NCBI GenBank assembly: GCA_949752735.1
Contig: OX457038.1
Location: 66,400,353-66,464,352 of the forward strand
DNA from: Lumbricus terrestris
Taxonomy: Eukaryota; Annelida; Clitellata; Crassiclitellata; Lumbricidae
Reading direction: 5' to 3'
DNA length: 64,000 bases
Shown: positions 32,370 to 40,284 of the stretch, in pieces
How the letters are laid out: every line of letters starts with the position of its first letter
Numbering within the stretch: position 1 is the first letter of the stretch
The notes under the pieces: model-generated
Databases searched by the model: none
Told to the model about the DNA's origin: nothing
The model's input: only the letters and a program-made list of their open reading frames with translations
Made by a program: the position numbers and the translations under genes

Positions 32370-32510
32370 AAACATAAGTTGGACGTATTTCCCAACGTAA
32401 CAACATACGTCTACATGTTTTCACGTATGTTTGCGTATGTTAGACGTATTTCTAGACGTAACGACATACGTCTACATGTTTTCACGTATGTTTGCGTTAG
32501 TAGTTTTTTT
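32370..32510. repeat. Two-copy ACGTATGTTTGCGTA repeat between virion genes
   Basis: A unit of about 60 bp (GACGTATTTC, then CATACGTCTACATGTTTTCA, then CGTATGTTTGCGT) is present twice. The second copy runs into the last codons of the 232-residue gene. It fills the largest gap in the leftward block and contains several ACGTATGT/ACATACGT pairs. It may be regulatory or simply a tandem duplication. Confidence 0.55.
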
Positions 32511-33170
32511 GATAGATTCGTTATTTTTCTCAAACATAGATTGAAAGTACTGCCGGGCTTCATCTTTTCCACGATCGATGAGTGATTGTTTCGTCACCTC
32601 GTCCATCGCGTCTATCGCAACTTTAATATTACTCCTAATTTCTTCTTTCATGCCGTTGAATTTTTCAATCTCGCTCAGAATCAGGGAATATTCCTCGTTT
32701 GAAATGTTATCATCCATGAGAGCTTTTGAAATATGGTCGCTGATCGTGTTGAGTTTCGCATCGGCTAGCGTTTTGATCTTTTCATGCTTCTCACCCTTCA
32801 ACGCAAGCTTCTTACTGATATAGACACCGATTAAACCTAGCAACCCCATACCTATTCCCACTCCTTCCATAGCAATAACGATGGGTGCAGCGATTATAGT
32901 GGATAATACTCCGATTCCTGCAGCGCCGAGCCCCGTCCCAACCACTACGAGGGCGCTGCCTACTGAGCTGATTACGCTTACACTTCTATGGTACTTTTTA
33001 CTCAACGCCGCTCTTTTGTCGCGTTCTTGCTCGATTTCTTTCTTAATTTCACCAATCTTTTGGAGCCGATACGTTTGCGCCGACCCTGTGACGATATGTA
33101 TTTCTCCTTCCGGTGCTGATGGTAGCTTCGGATAGAGTGATTGTGTTGTTTTGATGCCGTCGTATTCCAT
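32472..33170 (-). CDS. Polinton membrane-associated protein (coiled coil, hydrophobic core)
   Basis: A 232-residue protein. A charged helix (about 36-62, EIKKEIEQERDKRAALSKKY) precedes a long hydrophobic Gly-rich segment (about 64-118) that could form two membrane helices. A second helical region follows (125-215) with HEKIKTLADAKLNTISDHIS and SNEEYSLILSEIEKFNGMKE. The organisation is typical of a conserved Polinton protein of unknown function, perhaps an internal membrane or membrane-penetration protein. The C-terminal codons overlap the duplicated segment at 32370-32510, so the tail may be a recent addition. Confidence 0.5.
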   Translation of the reverse strand: MEYDGIKTTQSLYPKLPSAPEGEIHIVTGSAQTYRLQKIGEIKKEIEQERDKRAALSKKYHRSVSVISSVGSALVVVGTGLGAAGIGVLSTIIAAPIVIAMEGVGIGMGLLGLIGVYISKKLALKGEKHEKIKTLADAKLNTISDHISKALMDDNISNEEYSLILSEIEKFNGMKEEIRSNIKVAIDAMDEVTKQSLIDRGKDEARQYFQSMFEKNNESIKKTTNANIRENM

Positions 33171-33194
33171 TCGTTTTATTTACGCGATATATTT

Positions 33195-33593
33195 TTATAA
33201 CAGATAATTTACACGACATAGCGAATCTCCCGCGTTAATGGTTACCACTGAATCGGAGTTGTTTTGAATAGTGACTATGATATCATCAACCACATCATCC
33301 GAAACCACTTCATTTTGTAGACTGCATCTTAGTTCTTTGATACTCTGTTTGAGGGAAATGAGACAAAGTCCTGCACTCATTTCTACACCGAGTCCAAGAG
33401 TTAGCGTAGTTGTCGTCTTTGGTTGTATCGTTATAACATTTTGCGCAAAAATCTCCCATCTTACGCCTCCTAGTAGCCTAATTGGATTGTGGGTAACACC
33501 CCTCGTAATCTTCCAATGGACTTGCATGGGTTGCGTTCTAACCTCGACCTCCCTAGTTGGTTTAGTTCCAAATTTGTGTAATGGTCTCGACAT
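33195..33593 (-). CDS. dUTPase-fold protein lacking catalytic motifs
   Basis: A 132-residue protein. Its C-terminal half reads like a trimeric dUTPase core: IQPKTTTTLTLGLGVEMSAG, then a VVDDIIVTIQNNSDSVVTIN strand pair and AGDSLCRV. The catalytic motifs of true dUTPases (the AGxD start and the tyrosine-bearing substrate motif) are not present; the place of the latter is taken by VVSDDVVDD. It is more likely a beta-clip structural protein, or a nucleotide-binding relic, than an enzyme. It lies inside the virion block. Confidence 0.45.
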   Translation of the reverse strand: MSRPLHKFGTKPTREVEVRTQPMQVHWKITRGVTHNPIRLLGGVRWEIFAQNVITIQPKTTTTLTLGLGVEMSAGLCLISLKQSIKELRCSLQNEVVSDDVVDDIIVTIQNNSDSVVTINAGDSLCRVNYLL

Positions 33594-33612
33594 TTTATAA
33601 TCGTTTTATTTT

Positions 33613-34197
33613 TTATAATAACCAACCAAGAATCGAGTTGGCGAACGGAGAATTAGGGCCTAGTAAAAGTCCTTTACCTATAGGCTCATACCCCGACCCC
33701 GTTTTCATGTACAACCCGGATGCTGTTATTGAGCCGCCTTTTCGCCAAGGGGACATGTACAAACCAGATCCAGCTGCTCTTATCTTATACCCCATATCGT
33801 CTTTCTTCACGTACACTACTCCAGATCCGCTCATTTTATCAACAATCTTCGACGTGGCTGCAGAACCTAAGCCGCTCAAAGCCCCCATCGCTAAACTAGG
33901 CAGAAGGAATTTAGCCGCTGTTGCTAGAAACGGAAGAATGGCGCCTATAAATCCTCCTTTGACTTTCTTATTGTGCTCCAATTGCGTTTTACTCATTTTG
34001 ATGACTACGCCTGTTCCTTTTTGGTACGCCTTTGTCATTTTATTGATTTGCCCCTGCGTGAAATCGAACATATCGTCGCCTTTAAAATCATCGTGCGCTA
34101 GTTTGATACTCACACCAGTTCCCGCTTGAAGAGATTTTTGAATTTTGTCTCGTTGTCCTTCTGAAATATTGACTTTATAGCCTATGTAGCGACTCAT
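33613..34197 (-). CDS. Conserved Polinton virion protein with hydrophobic centre
   Basis: A 194-residue protein. Its first 80 residues contain two related units (GTGVSIKL at 26-33 and GTGVVIKM at 61-68). A hydrophobic, Ala/Gly-rich stretch follows (81-118, GGFIGAILPFLATAAKFLLP). The basic C-terminal tail has repeated GSGLYM/SGLYMK motifs. The profile, with a membrane-active centre and basic Gly-rich tail, suits a minor capsid or core protein comparable to adenovirus pX/pVI. It sits 21 bp after the penton-like gene's stop. Function is inferred from position. Confidence 0.5.
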   Translation of the reverse strand: MSRYIGYKVNISEGQRDKIQKSLQAGTGVSIKLAHDDFKGDDMFDFTQGQINKMTKAYQKGTGVVIKMSKTQLEHNKKVKGGFIGAILPFLATAAKFLLPSLAMGALSGLGSAATSKIVDKMSGSGVVYVKKDDMGYKIRAAGSGLYMSPWRKGGSITASGLYMKTGSGYEPIGKGLLLGPNSPFANSILGWLL

Positions 34198-34218
34198 TTT
34201 AGTTTACAAAAAAAACTT

Positions 34219-35025
34219 TCAAACTTCTCTGATATGAAAACGAATCGTCAAGTCTTCTCCTCTAAGATTTACCTCTTTCCCATTTTGGTCTGTGAGCATC
34301 GTTGTCATCGTTGAAATGGTAGATAGCGTAATGGGGAGATAAATTAAATTATGCGGCGCTTCGATAATTTTGTATCCCGGGGCTACGTTCGGGAAAAAAG
34401 AATGTATTACGTTTACCGTCGTTCCGTTAATGTACGAAGACCCGATAATGTCGTTGGTCAGTAGTAAATTGCTGATACTCATTATATCTACTATGTTCTT
34501 CGATTCGTTATATCCTTCATGATAGACATATTTTATAAAACCTAGAACCTTTCCGATCGTATTCACAGACGAAAAGTCAACCGCATAGCGCCCTGTTATA
34601 TTTAACACAGTCTTCAACGTATTGGACCCACTATTGGTGTTTGGTTCTATTGAGATACAGTACTCTGAATTTACCCTGTCGTAATGCCCATTCTCCTTCA
34701 TGATTCTCTGTATGTGATCGTTGATATCTGTTATTTCATAGCTTCCCTCCGGTATTTCTATGTTAAACCAAGGGCTCACGCTAGTCGGTGAATACCTAAA
34801 GTTATTGTTTGTAGCGTCGATATTTGGAAAAGAATAGTACGTTGCGAGATCTACGAAGGCCATTTCGTATTTTTTATTTTTGTTTAGTTCAATAGGTGGA
34901 TTAAACTTTGTTCTGATTTTTGTGCTCTTTTCGCTTAGCAGAATGTAAAATGACGTTTTTGGTTCCGTGTTACGAGCCGTCTTTTCCGTATTATCAGCTA
35001 TCTGTTTGAGAAGCGATGATTCCAT
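34219..35025 (-). CDS. Minor capsid protein (penton-like, single jelly roll)
   Basis: A 268-residue protein from the ATG at 35025. The frame stays open to 35088 upstream, but that part overlaps the ATPase end and lacks a leader, whereas 35025 follows TAATCAAA like the other genes. Family landmarks are KYEMAFVDLATYYSFPNI near the N-terminus, the IPEGSYEITDINDHIQ strand, FFPNVAPGYKIIEAPHNLIY, and the closing DQNGKEVNLRGEDLTIRFH. In Polintons this protein is the predicted five-fold vertex (penton) subunit. The frame is intact. Confidence 0.85.
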   Translation of the reverse strand: MESSLLKQIADNTEKTARNTEPKTSFYILLSEKSTKIRTKFNPPIELNKNKKYEMAFVDLATYYSFPNIDATNNNFRYSPTSVSPWFNIEIPEGSYEITDINDHIQRIMKENGHYDRVNSEYCISIEPNTNSGSNTLKTVLNITGRYAVDFSSVNTIGKVLGFIKYVYHEGYNESKNIVDIMSISNLLLTNDIIGSSYINGTTVNVIHSFFPNVAPGYKIIEAPHNLIYLPITLSTISTMTTMLTDQNGKEVNLRGEDLTIRFHIREV

Positions 35026-35045
35026 TTTGATTAGATTAAATTTTA

Positions 35046-35831
35046 CTACAGTGGATCCTCGATTACATAAAATGCGTCGAATCCGCATCGGTATTTGCCA
35101 TTGTCCTTTTCACTACTGTGGTCGATGACTAGGAATCCGTGCGGTTGTTTCCAAACCGTTTTGCATAGTTTTCTAAATTCATCTTTCGACATGTCTGTAC
35201 TAACATGGTCGTTGTAAATATGGTCGAGGTTTTTCGTGTCCTGCTTGAACAGGCAAATAAAGTTTGCATTCTCTCTGATCGTTTGCCGAGGCAGTTTGAA
35301 ATAATTCTGTGCGAGGTAAAAACAGTCCACATTACTATGCCTTCCCCGAATATAATACATTTCGCATTTGTTTTGTTTTTCCAATTGTAAATCATCAAAA
35401 ATCATCAGATTCTTCTTTTCGCTACTCAAGTCTCTAGGGTCCGGTACGTCTTCAGCTTTTTCAAAGAACTTGGCATTGATATCAGACTTGGCTTTTGATT
35501 CTTTGGCCATTGCTTCTATAACGAGGGCTGGTGACACATTTTCTCTAACGATTTCCTCTCGGAGCTCGAATAACCTAACGATGTATTCTTTTGGTAATTT
35601 TTCTTCGAATGCCTTTTTAATAATACGATATTCAGGTTGAAACAGAGACGTGCCGAATACCTGGAGGTTATTATAGTCCAACCAGTCTGACCTGAGCAAT
35701 AGATTCAGAAGAAGCGTCGTTTTACCGCACGCCGATTTCCCGATTATGAGTCCCCGTATACTTCTAGGTAAAAGAGGATTATTAAATCTTTTCTATAGGG
35801 CAGAACCCCAACTCAGATCTTTGATTTCCAT
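35046..35831 (-). pseudogene. Packaging ATPase (FtsK/HerA type), interrupted by a nonsense codon
   Basis: Read from the ATG at 35829-35831 (leader CATAAATAAA), the frame holds 12 codons, then TAG at 35793-35795 (codon 13), and then continues open to 35046. Beyond the stop it encodes Walker A (GKSACGKTT, codons 31-39) and Walker B (NLMIFDDLQ), so the catalytic domain is intact apart from this one codon. No ATG lies between the stop and Walker A, so re-initiation would lose the nucleotide-binding loop. The product would pump DNA into the capsid. Length without the stop is about 260 residues, normal for the family. The start is divergent from the PLA2-like gene with only 25 bp between. Confidence 0.88.
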
Positions 35832-35856
35832 TTTATTTATGTATTAAAAAAGCGAG
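35832..35856. promoter_or_regulatory. 25-bp shared divergent promoter
   Basis: All the sequence between the ATPase ATG (minus) and the PLA2-like ATG (plus) is 25 bp of TTTATTTATGTATTAAAAAA-type AT-rich DNA plus GCGAG. Both genes must be initiated from here or from within neighbouring coding sequence. Confidence 0.4.
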
Positions 35857-36372
35857 ATGTATTGCGTAAAGTGTAAAAAACAGACCGAAACGAGAGATGT
35901 ACAAAACGTCGTGACTAATAACGGAAGATCTATGCTTCGAGGCGTTTGCGTTGTATGCGGGAAAACAAAAACTCAATTCGTTAAAGGCGCCACTACTAAG
36001 GGTGGAGATCTAGTTAGTTCATTGAATGCGGCTACTAGTAGCATAAAATTACCGTGGGCTGAGTTTCCCGGCGAGATGCATTTACCAGGACATCATTTTA
36101 CAGGTCCAGGTACTAGGCTAGACAAGAGACTGAATCCTGACGGGACTTTCAAAGAGTGGAGTAAACCTGTGGATAGGGTAGATAACGCCGCGTATCACCA
36201 CGATTTAGCTTACGATCAACACACCGATACGGCTTCTAGGAATATCGCAGATAGAGTGATGATTAATGATTTGAACAACATTCCTAATCCTACTATCCGG
36301 GAGCGTGTAGAGAGGGCAATCGTTAAACCAATCTTGTCAGCTAAAACGAGCCTTGGTTTGGGTTTACCTTAA
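35857..36372 (+). CDS. Zinc-ribbon plus phospholipase A2-like protein
   Basis: A 171-residue protein. Residues 1-45 form a zinc ribbon (CVKC and, 29 residues later, CVVC). The C-terminal half has the parvovirus-VP1-like phospholipase A2 layout: a calcium loop FTGPGTRLD (about residues 81-89), then the catalytic His-Asp pair in DNAAYHHDLAYDQH (about 109-122). In parvoviruses this activity opens endosomal membranes during entry; a similar role here is inference. The frame is intact. Its last 28 bases overlap the open frame of the integrase in another register, which is unusual. Confidence 0.75.
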   Translation: MYCVKCKKQTETRDVQNVVTNNGRSMLRGVCVVCGKTKTQFVKGATTKGGDLVSSLNAATSSIKLPWAEFPGEMHLPGHHFTGPGTRLDKRLNPDGTFKEWSKPVDRVDNAAYHHDLAYDQHTDTASRNIADRVMINDLNNIPNPTIRERVERAIVKPILSAKTSLGLGLP

Positions 36373-36425
36373 AAAAACGGCAAAGTCGCGGGGAGGAAGA
36401 AAAAACGCTAAAGTGGACGGATACG

Positions 36426-37322
36426 TTGGCGAATGAACTGCATAGACCAGTGGTTAAACATTTTAGAAAGAGAAAGGTGATTGTTAATGGGATAGATGAG
36501 ATATGGGCTGCTGATCTTGTAGATATGCAGGCATTTGCTAAAGATAATAATGGGGTGAAATACCTATTAACCGTTATAGATGTGTTTTCAAAGTTCGGCT
36601 GGATTGTGCCATTGAATGATAAGAGTGGGAAATCTACAGCGAGCGGTTTCGTGAAGATTCTCAAGGGTGGGAGGAAGCCTGTTAAATTATGGGTCGACAA
36701 AGGGAAAGAATTTTATAATAAGGATGTAAAGAATTTGGTTGAGTTGTACTCTACTGAGAATGAAGAAAAATCTTGCGTCGTTGAGAGATGGAATAGGACT
36801 ATGAAAGATAAAATGTTCAAGTACTTTACAGCTAATTCAACGAGAAGATATATCGATATATTAGATGAAATGGTTATCAATTATAATAATACAAGACATT
36901 CTTCCATTAAGATGACGCCTACCAAGGCTAGTATGAAAGTGAATGAAAAGGCTGTATTTATGAATTTATACGGTAAAGAGATTTCGGAGCCTATTCTACC
37001 AAAGTTTTCAATTGGTGATAAGGTCAGAATAACTAAGAAGAAGAATATTTTTGAGAAGGGATATACAGCTAGATGGACTGAGGAGGTATTTACAGTATCC
37101 CAGATTCAATACACGGTTCCGCCAACTTATAAGATTACTGATTCTAATGGTGAGGAAATACACGGGAGTTTTTATGAACAGGAGCCACAGAAAACGACGC
37201 AAGAAATATATAGGATTGAAAAAGTGATCAGGAAGCGTGGAAAGAAATCGCTTGTGAAGTGGTTAGGGTACCCAGAGTCTTTTAATTCGTGGGTCGATAA
37301 TAAAGACTTAGTGGTCATGTGA
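36426..37322 (+). CDS. Retroviral-type (rve) integrase with chromodomain, atypical
   Basis: The frame is open from 36345 to 37322 but contains no ATG before the catalytic core. 36426 is a TTG where family similarity begins (LHRPVVKHFRKRKV). Catalytic residues are Asp30 (WAADLVDM), Asp91 (WVDKGKEF) and Glu120 (VVERWNRT). Only 28 residues separate the last two, against about 35 in retroviral and Polinton integrases, so roughly seven are missing. The N-terminal zinc-binding/helical part is also missing. A chromodomain ends the protein (YRIEKVIRKRG to WLGYPESFNSW, about 260-292); such domains steer integration to chromatin marks. The open frame overlaps the PLA2-like gene in the -1 register. It may be a decayed gene or one expressed by splicing or frameshifting. 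Confidence 0.85.
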   Translation: MANELHRPVVKHFRKRKVIVNGIDEIWAADLVDMQAFAKDNNGVKYLLTVIDVFSKFGWIVPLNDKSGKSTASGFVKILKGGRKPVKLWVDKGKEFYNKDVKNLVELYSTENEEKSCVVERWNRTMKDKMFKYFTANSTRRYIDILDEMVINYNNTRHSSIKMTPTKASMKVNEKAVFMNLYGKEISEPILPKFSIGDKVRITKKKNIFEKGYTARWTEEVFTVSQIQYTVPPTYKITDSNGEEIHGSFYEQEPQKTTQEIYRIEKVIRKRGKKSLVKWLGYPESFNSWVDNKDLVVM

Positions 37323-37348
37323 TGATGAGTAATTCCCACTCACCCTAT

Positions 37349-37782
37349 GACTCATCATCGAAACTACTGGAAATTCCCCGCATGATGAGTCATAGGCGCG
37401 TGCTGGGGTGGTTGGCAAAAGTTTAACCATGGTTATGGGTTGGTTGGTAGAAGTTTAACCATGGTTTGGGTTGAATGCACAACGGATCAAGAAAATATTT
37501 TTTTTTGTTATTTTATAAAGTAGGAAAAAAAATAAATTTGTGTGTTGGAAAAAAGTTGTACCATGGTTATGGGTCGGCATATTTTTGAACCATGGTTATG
37601 GGCCGACACATTTTTAAACCATGGTTATGGGTCAATATATTTTTGAAGCATGGTTATGGGTCGACACATTTTTGAACCATGGTTATGGGTCGGCATATTT
37701 TTGAACCATGGTTATGGGTGATTTGGAAAAGTTGAACCATGGTTAAGGTCAAATGTTCCAGAATAGTCTTAATCTATCTACT
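37349..37782 (-). repeat. Right terminal inverted repeat
   Basis: Inverted counterpart of 22557-23014. It carries five 29-bp units, but unlike the left repeat these are different from each other. Only one, at about 37626-37661, has the AAGCATGG variant that fills the left array. An extra segment of about 35 bp with AACCATGGTT lies near 37425-37465. The inner end is TGACTCATCATCG (37348-37360). Confidence 0.92.
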
Positions 37783-37788
37783 GATTAG
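37783..37788. other. Target-site duplication, right (GATTAG)
   Basis: Exact copy of 22551-22556 immediately outside the right terminal repeat; it is followed by TGTCGCC as in the empty-site copy. Confidence 0.92.
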
Positions 37789-38050
37789 TGTCGCCACGCC
37801 ATTTAGGGTCCCCCTTGACGGACCGTGCTAGCCCGAGATTTTTGAATCTCTAAAATAGCCACCTTCGGGAAGCGAAGCGTGGCCCGCACGCTCTCTTTCA
37901 CAGAATCGCGTACAGACGAGCGGCCAAGCGCTCTTAGCGTTTATAGTTACCGATGTAGCTAAGCCAACCCGTCCAGATATATACTGAAAGACTGACCAAT
38001 GGATGAGCGAATAGATACAAACCAATAAAGGTCAAGATTGTTAGAGAGTC
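37789..38050. other. Spacer between Polinton and hAT-like element
   Basis: 262 bp with no gene. The first seven bases belong to the interrupted target repeat; the rest is unique-looking, with a small inverted pair (GAGATTTTTGAATCTC) near 37833. Confidence 0.5.
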
Positions 38051-38058
38051 AGCAGACA

Positions 38059-40276
38059 CAGTGTTTAATCTAGTCCCCCTCCTCTGGGGGGGGAATTGGG
38101 GTTTCTGGGGGGGAGACATTTGAATGTCCGAAGGACGCTCATGATGCGCATAGCACCGAGACTGGGAGGGGGAGAGGTATGGGGAGGGGGTTGCACCCCT
38201 CCCCATCAGAAACTTTTTGAATTTTCACATTGCAATGGCAGCATTTTAAGGTGTCGTCTTAACAAAATAGCTGTTCTGTTTCAGTGACCCATTAGAAACT
38301 TTTTGAATTTCCACATTGCAATGGCAGCATTTTAAGGTGTCGTCTTAACAAAATAGCTGTACTGTTTCAGTGACCCATTAGAAACTTTTTGAATTTCCAC
38401 ATTGCAATGGCAGCATTTTAAGGTGTCGTCTTAACAAAATAGCTGTACTGTTTCAGTGACCTATTAGAAAATTTTTGGATTTCCACATTGCAATGGCAGC
38501 ATTTTAAGGTGTCGTCTTAACAAAATAGCTGTACTGTTTCAGTGACCCATTAGAAACTTTTTGAATTTCCACATTACAATGGCAGCATTTTAAGGGGTCA
38601 TCTTAACAAAATAGCTGTACTGTTCCAGCGACCCATTAGAAAATTTTTGGATTTCCATATTGCAATGGCAGCATTTTAGGGTGTCATCTTAACAAAATAG
38701 CTGTATTGTTTCAGTGACCCAATAGAAACTTTTTGAATTTCCACATTACAATGGCAGCATTTTAAGGTGTCATCTTAACAAAATAGCTGTACTGTTTCAG
38801 TGACCTTTAGAAAATTTTTGGATTTCCACATTGCAATGGCAGCATTTTAAGGGGTCATCTTAACAAAATAGCTGTACTGTTTCAGTGACCCATTGGAAAC
38901 TTTTTGAATTTCCACATTGCAATGGCAGCATTTTAAGGTGTCATTTAACAAAATAGCTGTACTTTTTCAGTGATCCATTAGAAAATTTTTGGATTTCCAC
39001 ATTGCAATGGCAGCATTTTAGGGTGTCATCTTAACAAAATAGCTGTACTGTTTCAGTGACCCATTAGAAAATTTTTGGATTTCCAGATTGCAATGGCAGC
39101 ATTTTAAGGGGTCATCTTAACAAAATAGCTGTTCTGTTTCAGTGACCCATTAGAAACTTTTTGAATTTCCACATTGCAATGGCAGCATTTTAAGGTGTCG
39201 TCTTAACAAAATAGCTGTACTGTTTCAGTGACCTATTAGAAAATTTTTGGATTTCCACATTGCAATGGCAGCATTTTAAGGGGTCATCTTAACAAAATAG
39301 CTGTTCTGTTTCAGTGACCCATTAGAAACTTTTTGAATTTCCACATTGCAATGGCAGCATTTTAAGGTGTCGTCTTAACAAAATAGCTGTACTGTTTCAG
39401 TGACCCATTAGAAACTTTTTGAATTTCCACATTGCAATGGCAGCATTTTAAGGTGTCGTCTTAACAAAATAGCTGTACTGTTTCAGTGACCTATTAGAAA
39501 ATTTTTGGATTTCCACATTGCAATGGCAGCATTTTAAGGTGTCGTCTTAACAAAATAGCTGTACTGTTTCAGTGACCCATTAGAAACTTTTTGAATTTCC
39601 ACATTACAATGGCAGCATTTTAAGGGGTCATCTTAACAAAATAGCTGTACTGTTCCAGCGACCCATTAGAAAATTTTTGGATTTCCATATTGCAATGGCA
39701 GCATTTTAGGGTGTCATCTTAACAAAATAGCTGTATTGTTTCAGTGACCCAATAGAAACTTTTTGAATTTCCACATTACAATGGCAGCATTTTAAGGTGT
39801 CATCTTAACAAAATAGCTGTACTTTTTCAGTTGCCCATTAGAAACTTTTTGGATTTCCACATTGCAATGGCAGCATTTTAAGGGGTGATCTTAACAAAAT
39901 AGCTGTACTGTTTCAGTGACCCATTAGAAACTTTTTGGATTTCCACATTACAATGGCAGCATTTTAAGGGGTCGTCTTAACAAAATAGCTGTACTGTTTC
40001 AGCGACCCATCAGAAAATTTTTGGATTGCCATATTGCAATGGCAGCATTTTAAGGTGTCATCTTAACATGATAGTATCATATATTATAGTAGTAAAATAA
40101 TGTCATTATAATCATATAATAATAAATAATATCACGATATATTATAACACTTCATGTAAAACAATGATGAAAGCAGTACCTAAAAGCCAATATCATTTCG
40201 TCAAATTTTTCTGGGGGGGAAATGTCAATCCTGGGGGGGAACTTTCCCCCCCCAGAGACGTCTAGATTAAACACTG
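38059..40276. mobile_element. hAT-like element, 2,218 bp, loaded with an 86-bp satellite
   Basis: The left end CAGTGTTTAATCTAG is matched by the complement of the right end CTAGATTAAACACTG. AGCAGACA flanks both sides exactly (38051-38058 and 40277-40284), the 8-bp duplication expected of hAT transposition. Inside each end is a G-run segment (GGGGGGGAAT/GGGGGGGAAA). About 85% of the interior is the satellite. No transposase is present. Confidence 0.78.
38207..40072. repeat. 86-bp satellite array, about 21-22 copies
   Basis: The unit runs from CCCATTAGAAACTTTTTGAA through GCAATGGCAGCATTTTAAGG to CAAAATAGCTGTACTGTTTC. Two main types alternate (GAAACTTTTTGAA and GAAAATTTTTGGA). A block of about six units, with the same private variants (TTACAATGG, TGTTCCAGCGACCC, CTGTATTG), is repeated about 1,030 bp further on (around 38290-38820 and 39320-39840), showing segmental growth of the array. 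Confidence 0.93.
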
Positions 40277-40284
40277 AGCAGACA

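Larger units (their letters stand above)
22557..37782. mobile_element. Polinton/Maverick (adintovirus-like) endogenous element, 15,226 bp
   Basis: The element begins AGTAGATAGATTAAG and ends with its exact complement, matching the 5'-AG...CT-3' termini known for Polintons. It is flanked by a perfect 6-bp duplication. It carries the family's diagnostic set: protein-primed DNA polymerase B, adenain-like protease, double jelly-roll capsid, penton-like capsid, FtsK/HerA-type packaging ATPase and rve integrase. Accessory genes are an HNH-like protein, two fibre-like proteins, a dUTPase-fold protein and a phospholipase A2-like protein. Gene order is a rightward replication block, a leftward virion block, then rightward PLA2 and integrase. 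Coding density is very high and no introns are apparent. Defects are a nonsense codon in the ATPase and an atypical integrase, so the copy is probably not autonomous now. Confidence 0.96.

Noticed and set aside
35026..35088. 21-codon N-terminal extension of the penton-like protein
   Set aside because: It overlaps the ATPase 3' end and lacks the AT-rich AAAATG leader that the ATG at 35025 has.
36370..36378. Classical -1 frameshift site (A-run then C) linking PLA2-like gene and integrase
   Set aside because: The A-run lies after the PLA2-like stop codon begins, so a ribosome would have terminated before slipping there; the spacing does not fit a standard slippery heptamer.
38207..40072. CRISPR-like regular repeat array
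   Set aside because: Units are contiguous without unique spacers, in a eukaryotic hAT-like element; it is a satellite.
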